DNA from: Dactylonectria macrodidyma
Taxonomy: Eukaryota; Ascomycota; Sordariomycetes; Hypocreales; Nectriaceae
DNA: 64,000 nucleotides
NCBI GenBank assembly: GCA_020744425.1
Contig: JAGMUV010000014.1
Coordinates: 1,488,001 to 1,552,000 of the forward strand
Direction: 5' to 3'
A program made the position numbers and the translations under genes. Numbering within the stretch: position 1 is the first letter of the stretch; each line of letters opens with the position of its first letter. Below the pieces are notes generated by a model that saw nothing but the letters and a program-made list of their open reading frames with translations, was not told where the DNA came from and did not search any database. Positions 33,265 to 45,400 of the stretch are shown here, piece after piece.

Positions 33265-36200
33265 TTAAGCGGGAACAGGTGAGCTCAGGGAGAGTGTAAC
33301 AGGCGACCCTGCCAAGGTCACCCACTGAATAGGCGGCTCAGAGCCCAGTACATCTGCGGTAACAGATCCTCCTGAAGCAGTGGCAGCCCCTAATGGAATG
33401 GTGACGGGAATGGGAACAGGACATGTGTTCTTGTTCGCGGTGACAGTGACGGACTTGATTGAAGTTCCGTCGCTGTTCCAAGAATATGAAAGCTTGGGTT
33501 TGCAGCCATCTAAGGACGCGCGATCTAGGAAATATTGCGCAATGTCGTCATGTTTTAGGGACTTAATGGGCCAGTTGGTAAGGCGCATCATCTCTTGAAT
33601 CATAGTCTCAGTCCATGATGTAACGAGAGACATCTTTCCAGATTGGCTTCCAATAGTGATAGAGCTAACAGTGGTTGTATGCATGTTGGCCTGATGGAAC
33701 ATGTACGGGTCCGATTGGAGTGCTAGTAGGTTTCGGATCGTAGACGCCTTCGAGGCGGCTAAAAGGCTGAAGTAGTCGCCTTTGCCGGCGGAGGTTGCAA
33801 TCCATTCCTTTGTCGTGCAGTCCATGGTGTTACAGTTGAAGTAAATAGCTGTAGAAAAGCGAGGGATGATAGTGAGACCGTCATAACCGTTGTTGGCAAC
33901 CGTTGAAATGAGCGGCCAATAGGGATTGTTACTGTTTCGCAGAACGGGGCGGGTGTTATCGCCGACGACGTAGATGATACCGTTATCCATCCAGGCCTGA
34001 ATAGCGTCACCATTGTGCATTCCTGTGATGGCTGGGGGAACAAGGCCATGAGCAGAAAATCGAGTGGCTTGGTCAATACCCATCTGGGCCATCCAGTCCT
34101 GATTGAATTTGATCTCTCTCGAGACGTCGTGATAAGTGGCATTATTTAAACTGAGATGAGTAAAGGTGTGCGAGAGATGAGCGAATTGATTGAGGTTGTC
34201 AGACACCAAAAACCACGACGCAAAGTCATCTAATTTAGCACAGGCCTTTGACCATTGATAGACCTGGTACTCAGGAGGCCATTGATCCTCACCAGTACCA
34301 AGCACCTTTTGGAACTCAAGAGTAGTGGCGTTGGCCGAATCGTAGTAAATGGCCGAGTCGGGATCGCAGATTGAGTTTGTGTCAAGGGGAGTGCCGCCGA
34401 TGAAGTCACCGTTGCCGTTGTGAGCAAATTCCAGCCAGAAATCTGATCCCGCAGGCAGGCGAGTAGCGAGGTTGTTCTGCCAAGTGACATGGGCTTCGAG
34501 ATCAGCTATCTGGATCTTGAAGTCGTCAAGACCTGTGGGGTAATATAGCTCTGTCGCAAGTTGCACATCATCGATTTGGCAACTCAAATGGACCTTGCGC
34601 TTGCCAAGGAAGACGCCACGAGTCATCCAATGAATATGGGCGTGTTGAAGGTAGTTAGAAGTCAGAGACCAAGTAGGGGCCCAGCCCATGAACCAAACGA
34701 ATTGTTCCCGCCCGTTGAAGTTGTTGATGACAGCGGCGACAGTTTCTGCAGCGAATCCTGTGGTGATTCCGAACTTGGCAACTTGTTTTGTGGTGCTTGA
34801 ATCAGTAATCGAAGCAGGAACATGCCAGATTCCAGCAGTGGAAACCTCGGCGTTTCTAAAAAGTTAGTCAGAGCCTTTCCCAGTTTTCAATTTGAATACA
34901 CTTACTTCTTGAGGTTCGCTGTGGGAAAGTCGCTGGTATCTGTAAATGCGACAGTCTGATCCTGTCCGCTGATACAACATCCACCATTGACGGTCGTTGT
35001 GCCGAACTTAGTGCCGGGGTACTCATTGATGCGAACCATTCGGACATTGAAGTCAGACTGATACGCAAAGAGCTGATTCCACTCGTCATCTGTGAGGGCA
35101 CTACTCCAGCCAGAGATGGACTCGTACGCAACCGAAGACATGACAATGATGCCGCCATAATTACCCTGGGTAGAGGAAGAGTTCAGCTTCGGCAGCGCAG
35201 ACACACCCTGTCCGGACATGATGTAGACTTCGTACGGGATGCCGTAGCTCAAGAGCCCCAGGCTTCCTTGAGATGCCGTGTCCGCGTCAGCTGCAATGAT
35301 TAGGATGGTGGCGTCCACGGTAGCACCAGAGCCGTGGGCACCGATAATGGAGCTTGAAGACTTAGTAGCAGTGGAGGTGCTGGAAGTCGATGCTGATGTG
35401 ACAGTTGTGGGAGATGTGGTGAGGGCGCCTGCAGCCGCAGCCAAGCTGGATACAATCTTGCGCGCTTGGAGGGATGCAGACGAGGTAAGCGAGAGTGTGG
35501 AAGAGCTACTGGTACCACTGCCGCCTGATGCCACTTTGCCAGCGGCTTGAATAGACCCAGCGTGCGAGCTTGTCGTAGCTGCAGCAGAACTGCTTGATGT
35601 AGGTGCAGCAGAAGTGATCGCAGACTGTGACTTGGTGGAAGTCGACGCTGCTATACTGATGAACCCAGCAGCCGAACTGGTGGTTCCTTGGGCTGAAGAA
35701 GTCGCGGAAGTCGTTGTACTTGTGGGACTCGGAGTGCTCGTGGTAGTCGCAGCTTCAGCCTTGTACGCGACAGAAGTAATGCTTGAAGTAGTCGCAATGG
35801 TGGACGAAGTCGATGCAACAGCCTTCTTGACAGAGACGTCGTCGATGTAGATCTGAGCAGTCAGGCTGGTGCAAGCAACCAGCAGCTTGAGCGTTCCGGT
35901 AGTGCTGGTAGCTTTGACCGTTGTGTTGAACTCCGTCCATGTATTACCACCAAGGAACGTCGCGGGGAAGTATGTCGTGTTTCCAATGTTGACGCTGTCA
36001 AAGTAGACTTGGATGCGGCAGATGTTTGCCTTGGGGCTGTACTGGACATTGTAGAAGAACTCGACAGCGTATTTGGTGCCAACTTCCAGTTTCTTTGCTC
36101 TGCCGCTGACGCCGCTGGTTGTGAGGAGGGTCGCTCGTTTCTGGATATCGTCTCCGCTCTCCCCCTCGGGTATCTTCTCAGTGGCCTTGAGCTCTACGAC

Positions 36201-36425
36201 GCCCCTGTAGCCGTCACAAGCTCCTGCTCTGTGACCAGACACAGTCGCGTGGAACTTGACCGTTCCACTCGTGTTGAAGCCCTCAAGGCCGTTGGAGAAG
36301 TCTCCATTGCGTATCTTGTTGGTGTTCGTGTTGCTGTCGTCCGAGTCGTCTAGGTCGCAAATCGGGGACGCACCACTAAGCCTCAAGGCGCCTAGAGCGG
36401 CGAAGGCAATAGCGACGTAACGCAT
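33265..36425 (-). CDS. agd3: Galactosaminogalactan deacetylase Agd3
   Basis: 1036 aa; exons 36425-34906 and 34855-33265. A signal peptide (about 1-19) is followed by a jelly-roll-like module (about 30-205: NGDFSNGLEGFNTSG to YIDDVSVKK) resembling CBM4/9-type carbohydrate-binding domains. A Ser/Thr/Ala-rich linker of about 160 residues follows. From about 370 the core matches Agd3: a CBM87-type region, then the CE18 deacetylase with IDD (D602/D603) and the metal motif HLSHTFTH (H736, H740). Agd3 removes acetyl groups from GalNAc in GAG, making the polymer cationic and adhesive; it is secreted or wall-associated. It lies in one cluster with uge3 and gtb3. The N-terminal extra module makes it longer than the Aspergillus protein as I remember it. 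Confidence 0.9.
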
Positions 36426-37682
36426 CGCTCTTTTGTCGGGGGGTTATTTCGAGGGAACCCAGAAAGGCGATTGAGAATGAGAAGAGGTACAACGTCAAGG
36501 ACAGACTTTTTACTTGCGACCACGCTGGGAAGTTGTGGTGGTGGTGAGTTAATGGTTCAGAAGCCAACATTTGTAGCCCACCGCCGATGTATGAGAATTA
36601 ATACGGTAGCCGCCAACCCTTCAACATCAAATGCGAACACTCAGTGGCGAACTCCACTCCCAATACGACAGCCATAGTACGCCGAAAGAGCCGAGTTCGG
36701 GCTACGCGACGTGTCTAGATGAGCCATGATAGACGATGAATTTGTAACGGAGCCCACCGAAAGGTCTCAAGCATTAGCTCAAAATAGGTAATCAAGAAGC
36801 TATGGTGTTGCAGAATACCGGAGAGGGCGGCAGACTTGTCTCGGAGCTCCCCATCTTCCTTTAGCCAGTTCGTCGCGAGCTTCTGCTTTCAACTCTCCCC
36901 ACTTGCCGGCTGCCAAACGCGATTGGATTAGCCTCTAGATCCGTTCAGCAAATGCTTCCCCACAATGTTAGAGACGACAATGTGGTTAATGTGGCAAAGG
37001 TCGATCATGAGAGGAATGCAACTCGATTTGTGGCGCATGCCAGCTATCGGGTCCGTCACCCGGGGCCAGAGTCCTGCTATCTCATGCTTGCGTCCTATTT
37101 AACGCCACCAATGGACTAAATACGAGTTATCGGCGTTTCTTTGGGTCGATTGCATTCACGGAAAGCCCGACAACAATGTTAGTATCTAGACCATCGAAAA
37201 CGGTAGATTGACGTCGACGACCAAAGCGGCGCGCCTCCATCGTCAGTTGATTTGACCCCAGCGAGCGCCAGTCCTAGTCCGAATGCGCTCCTCTCACAGC
37301 TTCGGTTGGGGCCAATTCCCATGTAGGCCTAGTATGTCGCTGTATCAGTCCCGAGCGCGTGGCGCCTTGATCGTAGTCTGAGCCTCGCGCTGGGCATGTC
37401 CGGATTAGATGAAAACAACCACGCTTCTACCAAAACATACTCCCCCGTTATATACACACCCTCTTTAGATAAACATCCACTAACTTCAAAGTCCTCGTTA
37501 ATAGCCCCAATCTTTCCTGGCATAGCTCTTCCTTGAGCTACCACTACTTCTCCATCACCTTCCCAGTCTTGTTGCCAGCGCACAACTACACCTTCGCACC
37601 TCTATACCCCTCACAATCCTTCACCGTGGGTGCCTACGACTTTGGCCTCGACCTCCGTAGAGGTAGTCGAGCCATCTCAATC
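36426..37682. other. Intergenic region between agd3 and the hydrolase remnant
   Basis: 1.26 kb shared upstream region of two divergent genes. No supported ORF; presumably the agd3 promoter. Confidence 0.5.
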
Positions 37683-37958
37683 ATGCCAGCAGAGCCAGTG
37701 GACCCTGTCGACATCAAAAAGGCCTCGAGAGAGCCGTGGCCGTTATGGCTCAAATTCGGTATCGTCGGACTCTTGCTCATCATCCTCATTCCCTCGGGAG
37801 TGGGACTTGGTGTCGGCTTCTATCGCAGCGGGGCCGGCTGGGACCACGATGGCTCACTCAAACGTGAAGCAGTACTGCCGCCACCAGCAGAGGACACAAT
37901 ACGACATGTGCATGGCAGCCATCACAAGCGCTTGGTCCATCGCCAATTCTTCTCTTAA
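37683..37958 (+). pseudogene. Membrane-anchor remnant of an Ega3/Sph3-type GAG hydrolase
   Basis: 91-codon ORF, MPAEPVDPVDIKKASREPWP then a single strong transmembrane helix (about 24-47, LWLKFGIVGLLLIILIPSGVGLGVGF) and a short tail ending RQFFS. In Aspergillus GAG clusters the glycoside hydrolases Ega3 (GH114) and Sph3 (spherulin-4) lie beside agd3 and uge3, and both start with a cytosolic tail plus one TM helix. No GH114 or spherulin-4 catalytic sequence follows in any frame up to 39.9 kb. I read this as a truncated hydrolase gene, based on position and topology rather than on clear homology. It could instead be an unrelated small type II protein that is intact. Confidence 0.5.
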
Positions 37959-39946
37959 ACTTCATCAACATGAGTACCCGCAATTTCTCAGCTAGGGTCA
38001 ACATTTCAAGCTGGGGCAGTAACAACAATCACTTCAGTGTAGCCATGGCGCGTATCCGCAAAGGCCGCTCAGTCTTCAACTTTGGGATCTCGTAGACACT
38101 GGGGCGCGAAGGAAGGTTTATGAAGGGGTTTTCTGAGGCGCAATGGATAGCTGGATGGATTTCGAAGGCTCGGTGTTCATAGGATTAGGGACAAACCACG
38201 CAAAGCCTTGATGTGCCGCATTGCAGGGTAAATTTAATTGACAGGGTCTTGTTCAGTTCAACTGTCCGGAGAAAATCTCATGTTATGAATGCTGCTTAGA
38301 GTCTCCGCATATCTCAGTTCAGTATTTACCCAAGCAGGCTTCGGTTCACCATCCTACGCATCGTTTCACAACCACCACTTTAATCGACTGTTTCTCCCTC
38401 TACTTAGTCAATTCAGCTTCTCGCTATTTGATGATTCTCGAAGGCACTGCTCGCGATAGTCATTTCCTAGGGTTGTTCACATGCCCACTGCCTCTTAGCA
38501 CCCTTTGATTGTCTGATGTATTTCTGTTGCATCTGTTGGGCGCTGAAGACAACAGATACGACCGATAGCATTTGTCTTATCGATATCAGGTGGATGTGCT
38601 CCACCTATGTTCAATGTGTTCCCAGGACTGTGGTAGCATTGTCATTTTTTACTGTCATGTTATGTTTGACATGACAATACTTCCCATCAGTGCTTTCAAC
38701 AATCAAATAGAGAGAAAATCAGAAGTTGAAGTTGAAGTCGAATTCGTGACTTGTCTGGGTTTTCACAGTATTGATTAAAGAATGATTCACAAAATTAATC
38801 CTAGGGTTGTTATGTACTGTTACAACTCGAGCTTCTGGATATGGCGAGTCTGCAATCACTGAAACTAATTGGGCCAATTGCGCCACTTGACTAGACCCTA
38901 CTGAGTTCTTCCGTTTTTCCAGGAGTTATTCCAGGAGTTATTCCAGGAGTTATTCCAGGAGTTATTACAGCACATTATGCATCAATTTGATCCGTTGTGC
39001 TCCTGGGCTGAGATGATGCGAAACTGGTCGGGACGCTCTAGGGTAGTTTCTCGGCCAGCACTCAAATCCCTTAAAGATAGTGCGGCCATTCCCAATTGCA
39101 CTAATTACGATGCTTCACCTTGTGAATTGGTCTTCCCTGGTCCTACTCTCAACCCACAATTCACACTATCTTGATCATATCTCTCTTCTCACTACTCGCT
39201 ATTGATCTGCAGCCTCGATGACCCGGGACTAATGGACATCCTGGATGAAGACGTGCTTATCCCACAGCCGTTTACTCAAATCACCCTAGGCTGGTGATTA
39301 GTGATGGCTTAAAGTTGGAGGCGAGAGACTCTGGAGAATAAACTTCTACCCGCCCATTGACAACAGCTTGCCTTCTTAGTCTAGACACTTCGATTTTGAG
39401 ATCTGGATTCTCGCTTCTTCCTCCATGTGGGCGACATCTCACTAGCCGGTGGCCTGGTGCTAAGACGTTTCCGGCCAGAAGCTCAAAGTTCAAGCGAAAA
39501 GGCTCTCAAAGCGATCGCACTGAGCGTATGGCCGCAATGGGCATCAGTGCGAGAGCGTAAGTGGATTATGGAGAAATCCTAGTATCACTGTTCATTGAAG
39601 GCATCCGATATCATTTCCCTTGTATATTATTTCTAGCTCTAACGAAAGTGTTGGAAATGGCGTCGACATTGGGTAATGAGTGACACAGCCTGCAACGATT
39701 GCAAGAGATTTTCCCACCTTTTTTTCTTCTTTTTTGCGTGTTGTCTCCTTGTAACACATCCAGCAAAAGCGAAAAGAGAAAGGACAGACAAAAAGTTATC
39801 GTACAGTCTTGATTATTGCCATCAAACCCCAAAGGCCGGGTCGACTTCCAATCTGCCCGTACCTTGGCCAGAATATTAGTTGATCCAAACTCCACCCAAT
39901 AATTGCGTACAAATGGTTCGAGAATCATCTTAGCCAGAAAATCGTC
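37959..39946. other. Gene-free stretch inside the GAG cluster
   Basis: 2 kb where a hydrolase gene would be expected. Only short ORFs, for example MARIRKGRSVFNFGIS at 38044-38094, and a 12-bp tandem repeat. No intact catalytic domain seen on either strand. Confidence 0.5.
38919..38966. repeat. Tandem repeat, four copies of a 12-bp unit
   Basis: CCAGGAGTTATT repeated four times without mismatch in the gene-free gap of the GAG cluster. Confidence 0.95.
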
Positions 39947-41281
39947 TCAGTAGTGTGTGGATGTCTCGGCGGCTTGAGACTTGGACACAAATTTCCACAG
40001 GTCAACGGCGCACTGATCGATGCTCTCAGTCGTGGTCCAGCCAAGCTCCTTGGTTGCTCGTGCATTGGCTGCAACGCAAGATCCGACGTCGCCTTCTCTG
40101 CGCGGGGCCATTGTGAAGGGAATCTTTCTTCCAGAAGCGGCTTCTAGACTATCCACGGCCTCTCTGACAGTGGTACCATTTCCTGTACCGAGGTTGAAGG
40201 TACGGAAGGGCTCGTTGATGGGAGCACCCACAGCGGCAATGTGCCCGCGAGCGAGATCAGACACGTGGATGAAATCACGGATAGCGGTGCCATCGCGAGT
40301 ATCCCAGTCAGATCCGAAGATATCGAGCTGATCACGCTGTTCAGTCAAAACTTGCGTGATGACGGGAAATAGGTTGGTAGGGATGCCCTTGGGGTCCTCG
40401 CCGAGGACTCCAGATGCGTCGCAGCCGATGGGGTTGAAATATCGCAAGGCGATGATGCGCCAAGCAGGGTCCGAGTATGCAATGTCGGCCAGGATAGCCT
40501 CGCAAAAATACTTTGTTCGGGCATATGGGCTCAACAATCCTGTGACGTGAGGCATCCTGATCTGCTCATTGCCGTCATCATCGAGGTAGGTTTCAGGGTG
40601 ATGGACAAGATCTTCCTCCTTGAGAGGGAAACCTTCATCAGCCTTTGTACCATAGACAGTAGCAGAAGACGAGAAGACAAAGTTGCGAATGTTGTGTTTG
40701 CCGAGGAGCTCGATGAGATCAACGAGGCCAGAAACATTGTTGCGATAGTATGAAATAGGTCTCTCGATGGAGTCAGTGACGGATTTGTAGGCTGCGAAAT
40801 GGATCACACCAGAAATTCGCGATCTCTGTGTGACCTGAGGAGTACCACCAGCGGTGGACGCGGGAATGGTGACGAAATCCGAGTAAGACTCAAGCAAGAA
40901 GCGCATCGACTTGCTGCGGTAGTCCAGCTTGTGGAACTGCAACAAGGGCATGCTGCGACCTTGCTGCTTGGAATACAGCTCTCCCAGCTGCTGGACGCGC
41001 GTAAAGACGCTGTGGAAGCTGTTGCTGAGGTCGTCGACGATGAGCACATTGTAGCCGGCCTTGAGCAGCTCCAGCGAGGTGTGGGAGCCGATGAAGCCCA
41101 AGCCGCCGATGACGAGGACGAAACTGCCGTTGGAAGAACCGGCGTTTAAAGCATTTCCTCCGTCAAACTCGGAGTCTCGGCTGGTCGCTGCGGATGAGCC
41201 GGAGAGCGAGTCGGAGCCGGACGATGACGAGTGGCTGGACGTGGGACGAGCCTCCACGGGTTGGTTGATTTTGGTGACCAT
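39947..41281 (-). CDS. uge3: UDP-glucose/UDP-GlcNAc 4-epimerase Uge3
   Basis: Intronless, 444 aa, extended short-chain dehydrogenase fold. A Ser-rich N-terminal extension of about 50 residues precedes the NAD motif GGLGFIG (59-65). HFAAYKSV, SSSATVYG and the catalytic YxxxK (YARTK) follow, along with RYFNPIG and DFIHVSDLARGH. The enzyme interconverts UDP-Glc/UDP-Gal and, in GAG producers, UDP-GlcNAc/UDP-GalNAc, supplying both sugars for GAG; it is cytosolic. It is assigned to Uge3 rather than the housekeeping Leloir epimerase because of its place next to gtb3 and agd3 and the long N-terminal extension. Dual specificity is inferred from family knowledge. Confidence 0.9.
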   Translation of the reverse strand: MVTKINQPVEARPTSSHSSSSGSDSLSGSSAATSRDSEFDGGNALNAGSSNGSFVLVIGGLGFIGSHTSLELLKAGYNVLIVDDLSNSFHSVFTRVQQLGELYSKQQGRSMPLLQFHKLDYRSKSMRFLLESYSDFVTIPASTAGGTPQVTQRSRISGVIHFAAYKSVTDSIERPISYYRNNVSGLVDLIELLGKHNIRNFVFSSSATVYGTKADEGFPLKEEDLVHHPETYLDDDGNEQIRMPHVTGLLSPYARTKYFCEAILADIAYSDPAWRIIALRYFNPIGCDASGVLGEDPKGIPTNLFPVITQVLTEQRDQLDIFGSDWDTRDGTAIRDFIHVSDLARGHIAAVGAPINEPFRTFNLGTGNGTTVREAVDSLEAASGRKIPFTMAPRREGDVGSCVAANARATKELGWTTTESIDQCAVDLWKFVSKSQAAETSTHY

Positions 41282-42418
41282 TGCGATGAAGAGTTACTCA
41301 AGTAAAACAAGACTTGTCAAGATTGAAGATCAAAGAAATTGTTTAAGGAAGGTGTGATGTCCACAAGGAGAGTAGAGATGAGAGGGAATGATGAAGCAGG
41401 TCTGATGTTCTACGCTTCCCTCGCCTTGATATATCCGCCAACTCTAGTACCCGTGAACCTTCACATTGCTCAACAAACTTCGCAGTTTAGTTCAAGCGAC
41501 AACGCAATTGGATCCAAGCTTGAGCCAAGAACTACTCTCGGCTCCCACCCTCATCTACATGCAAAGTTTGGCTGGCAAGGTCCCGGCGGAACTCACGATC
41601 AACCCTCGATCTAGACCTCTGTACGATGGCTAAGCCAAGTAGACACATCGATCAGCTGCGATCTGAATAGCGGGGCTAGACGACGGTGTAAGCTGAAGAA
41701 AAATGAGCATCAATGGGGTTTGGATGATGTAAGGGGGCATGGCGTGTCTCCCTCGCGGGGAACAATACCAAGGAACCCCACGGCCGTAGCCTGCTCCATC
41801 TGATAGCCTGTAACCTATCGGATCTGGAGCGTTCAGGCAGGATGAGAGCCCTAGTGCTTGCGATCATCTGATCTCAACGAGCTACCGAAACGTTAAGAGG
41901 CGTTGCGATATGGTTTCGTGGAGATTCCTCGCCATCGGTTCCGGGGTCTTTACACTTTTGCCCACACCACCAACAGGACAATTGATCTAGATCGACTTCT
42001 CCACTTGTTTATTAAAGCCCGAGGCCCACCTTTGCTCAATTAATGCCGGTTTCTGTCTGCGGAAAGCCGCTCCAGTAGGCCACTTTAGCCGGTTGACAAT
42101 GGAGGCGTTCCGTGTTAGTGGCGCGTCTCCGCATTCCTCACCGCCAGATCCGGCTTCAGCCCATATTCGCACCCGAGCTGGATCTGCGTTCGGCCCAAAT
42201 GCATTCGGTCCAAACTCTCGCTTTCGCCGGCTGTGAGAGGAGAGCCCTGAATGCGTCCCCTGGGACTGTCGTTTCGACAGCCGTCGTCGTGGTCATTAGG
42301 CGGCCCTTTCCATCGCCAGCTTCAACGTTGAGGGGACAGATTCACAATAGACACACGACAATCGTGGAGCAAAAGGCATTAATCATTTGTTTCGTTTGGT
42401 GTTTAATTCGAAGAAAAA
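41282..42418. promoter_or_regulatory. Divergent promoter uge3/gtb3
   Basis: 1.1 kb between divergent starts, with no supported gene. Shared regulation of the epimerase and glycosyltransferase is likely from the arrangement. No motif could be picked out with confidence. Confidence 0.5.
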
Positions 42419-45400
42419 ATGGCTTCTTTTTTCCAGCCTGGCAAGGATGACCCTGCCATTGCAGAATGCGATACGTCGACGTATGAAGTGTACTGCAACG
42501 CAGTCATCCCGGCGGATCGCAGGTTCACCGAGGTGTATCAAGTCGTCAACTTCACATTTGGCCTCACAGCCATATTTGTGCCTATCATTCTTTTCTTCAT
42601 CTACACCACGATCAAATCGCGCCGAGCAAGGAAGCCAAAAAAGTCGAGGCATGTATCACTCACTGTCTAATTCTCACCATGTCTAACAAGTTTCCTAGTC
42701 AACGGAAAAAGGTGTTCAGTCTTGATGGATCAACTAGTCTCGACAACTCGCCCATGCACTCATTTAGGCCGACCAAGACATTCACCATGATGTCTGAGTT
42801 GGATGCCCGCTCATCCCACCGCACGTCGCGCCTTTACGATCTCGTCATCTGGCCTCTAGCGATGAATCCTAATGCCGGGGGGGAAGATGAAGAATCTTGC
42901 TCCTCTGTCTGCACATCCGACACCGTCGTCGCCAAGATGAGTCTCGCCAGTGTCAACATCAACTCTCTTGGCTACGAAGCACTCGAGGAATCCAACTTGG
43001 AGGCTACTTGTGAATTCCTTTCCGCGACGTACATGACCAACAACTTGACTGGATTCATGCTGCAAGTGTCCGATGCTGAGAAGCCGGAGCTTGTTGATGG
43101 ACTGCTGGAGCGAATGAACTACTTGAGAATCCCCATCATCCTGTCATGCGACCACGATTCCGAGACGCTCGACTCCGTCAGTCTCTCCTACGTCTCTGGC
43201 CTCATCCTCGAAAATGCCTTGATTCTCGCCGATGGAGAGCCTCGAGATTACTTCAGGGCCAAACGACTCCGCAACATCATGGCGCGATGTTACAAGGAAC
43301 GAGAGGACAGACTCGACTTCTTCATCGGGTTCATCACCCGATGGGAAACTCGCCCTCATCCCGCTACGGTCCGCCGGGCCGTCAAGCTGGCCGAACATTT
43401 TGGCGGAATCTTCACTCACAGCCCTTTGGATCCTGACATGGACGCCAAGGTCGAGATTCCTGATCCGGATGAGACGCTCAGTGGCTTTGAGTACATTCGT
43501 CGCTCTGAGACAATCGAGGTATGGTTTAATCTTGCGACTTCCTCTAATGCACTATAGCTGACGTTTGTGTAGCTTCAAAAAGCTTGGGTTACCGAGTCGA
43601 GACCAGTTTCAGTGCCCAATGGATCTGTCTTCGACAAGGTCGCCGCGCTGTCTCTTGAGGACCTCGATACTGTGATTCCTCAAGCGTCCCAGCTTCTTGA
43701 ACACTTACCACTCTCATACGAACTAGAGGCGATCAAGAATGAGCAGTACAAGTACCATTTTTCATACGATTACATCGATCAAGTACCCGCTAGGGCCAAC
43801 TTTTGGGAATCGTCTAGCGATGGTCACTTTGTCTCTGCTACAGGCTGCTTCCCAATCACGTCGGAGCCTCAGGCAGACCACTATGACGCGATTGTCGACA
43901 CCCAGCAGCACTTGAGAGATCTCAACATGCTCCACACTGTGGAAGGTGCTGAAAGGGAAAATTTGGTCAAGGCCTTGAACGCCCTGGCTCAGGATGGCAA
44001 GTGCGACTACGCCGTCCACGATCTGATCAGCGGCATCGTGAACCGTCTGGTCCGTATCTACAAGGGCCTGGATACCGGTTTCGCTGTCCCCGATAGCGAT
44101 GCCCACTTCTGGGGTGTCTCTGCGACCCGAAAGGGCTCGAGCGAGAACCACGTCGACATCTACATCTCGCAAAAGGCACCCAGCGACGCGGCTACGTTGC
44201 TGCACACATGGATGGCCCACAAGAGAATCCCTCGCTCGCTGCGGTTTGAGGAGGAGCTGAGCCTCGAGATGGCTAACAACCAGGCCGACTCGCAGATCCC
44301 TCTGAGCATCAAGACCGCGATCGACCGGGCCACGTACTCCGAGGTCCTCAGTCTCCTGCAGAAGCTCCGCGTTTCGCAGACCAGCCACCCCATGCGCGAC
44401 GGCATCAAGGCCTACTGCCGCGCCATTCTCATCGAGGAGACGACAAAGGCGTCGTGGACGCTGATGAGCGCGAAAGCGGCACTGGACGACTCGACGAGCA
44501 TGCGCGACCTTCTCCGAATGCGCCTAGAACACCATGTGAAGCAAGGTGCCACGGAACTGCCCAGCTTGGACAACCTTGTTGAGTTGTACGAGCTGAGCAA
44601 GGAGGCGGTTGTGGGCGCCTTGTTCTACGCCCAGCGCGATGCCCTCACCGCCTTGATGCAAGCGCTGCTTCACTCCTTTGACCCGTGGAATTCGCTTAGT
44701 GACTCCGAATGCGTCGACGTCAACGCAGATCTCTTTGCCCTCATATTTTTCTCCATCCTTCGAAGGGCGGCCTTCGAAGAGGTGTACAATGAGTCCACAG
44801 ACCGTTGTCCCATGTTTGTGTCGCAGCCCGATCAAGCGGCTGTCTTCTCGGAGCTCTGGATCCTCGGATCGCAGTGCGACATCTATTTCAGCATGCTCCC
44901 CCGAGATATCGGCAACATCATCTACCATCGCTACCGCACGTTGCTCGAACATCACCCTCCACTGGCTGGCGACAGAACCAACAACGAGATCATGACCATG
45001 TACTTCAGCCCCGATGCCTCAGCCATCGTTCAGAGCGACGACGACCCTCTTCCTGGTTCTTTGAAGGTGAAGCGGACACCCTACGAGCGATACAAGCAGT
45101 GGAAGAAGCGGTTCGCTGAAGCTGGAGCAATGTCCATCTTCTGCCTCCCTGCGATTGTCGATGTCCTGTTGCTCACCTTTGTGGGCCGCGGATGCTTCAT
45201 GACGGCCTTTATGGAGTATCGTGCTCTTGAAGCAGCTGGATACGCTCTGCTCGTGTCGCTTTTGATCACCGCTGGCGTAACTGGCTGGGCTGGCAGCATC
45301 GGTAACTACTATCTCGCCCACTATGCCTATGACAACATGGTTTACTTTCACGTCCAGCGGTTGTCAGGTGGATTTATTCTCACGCTACTGGTTTCAGCCG

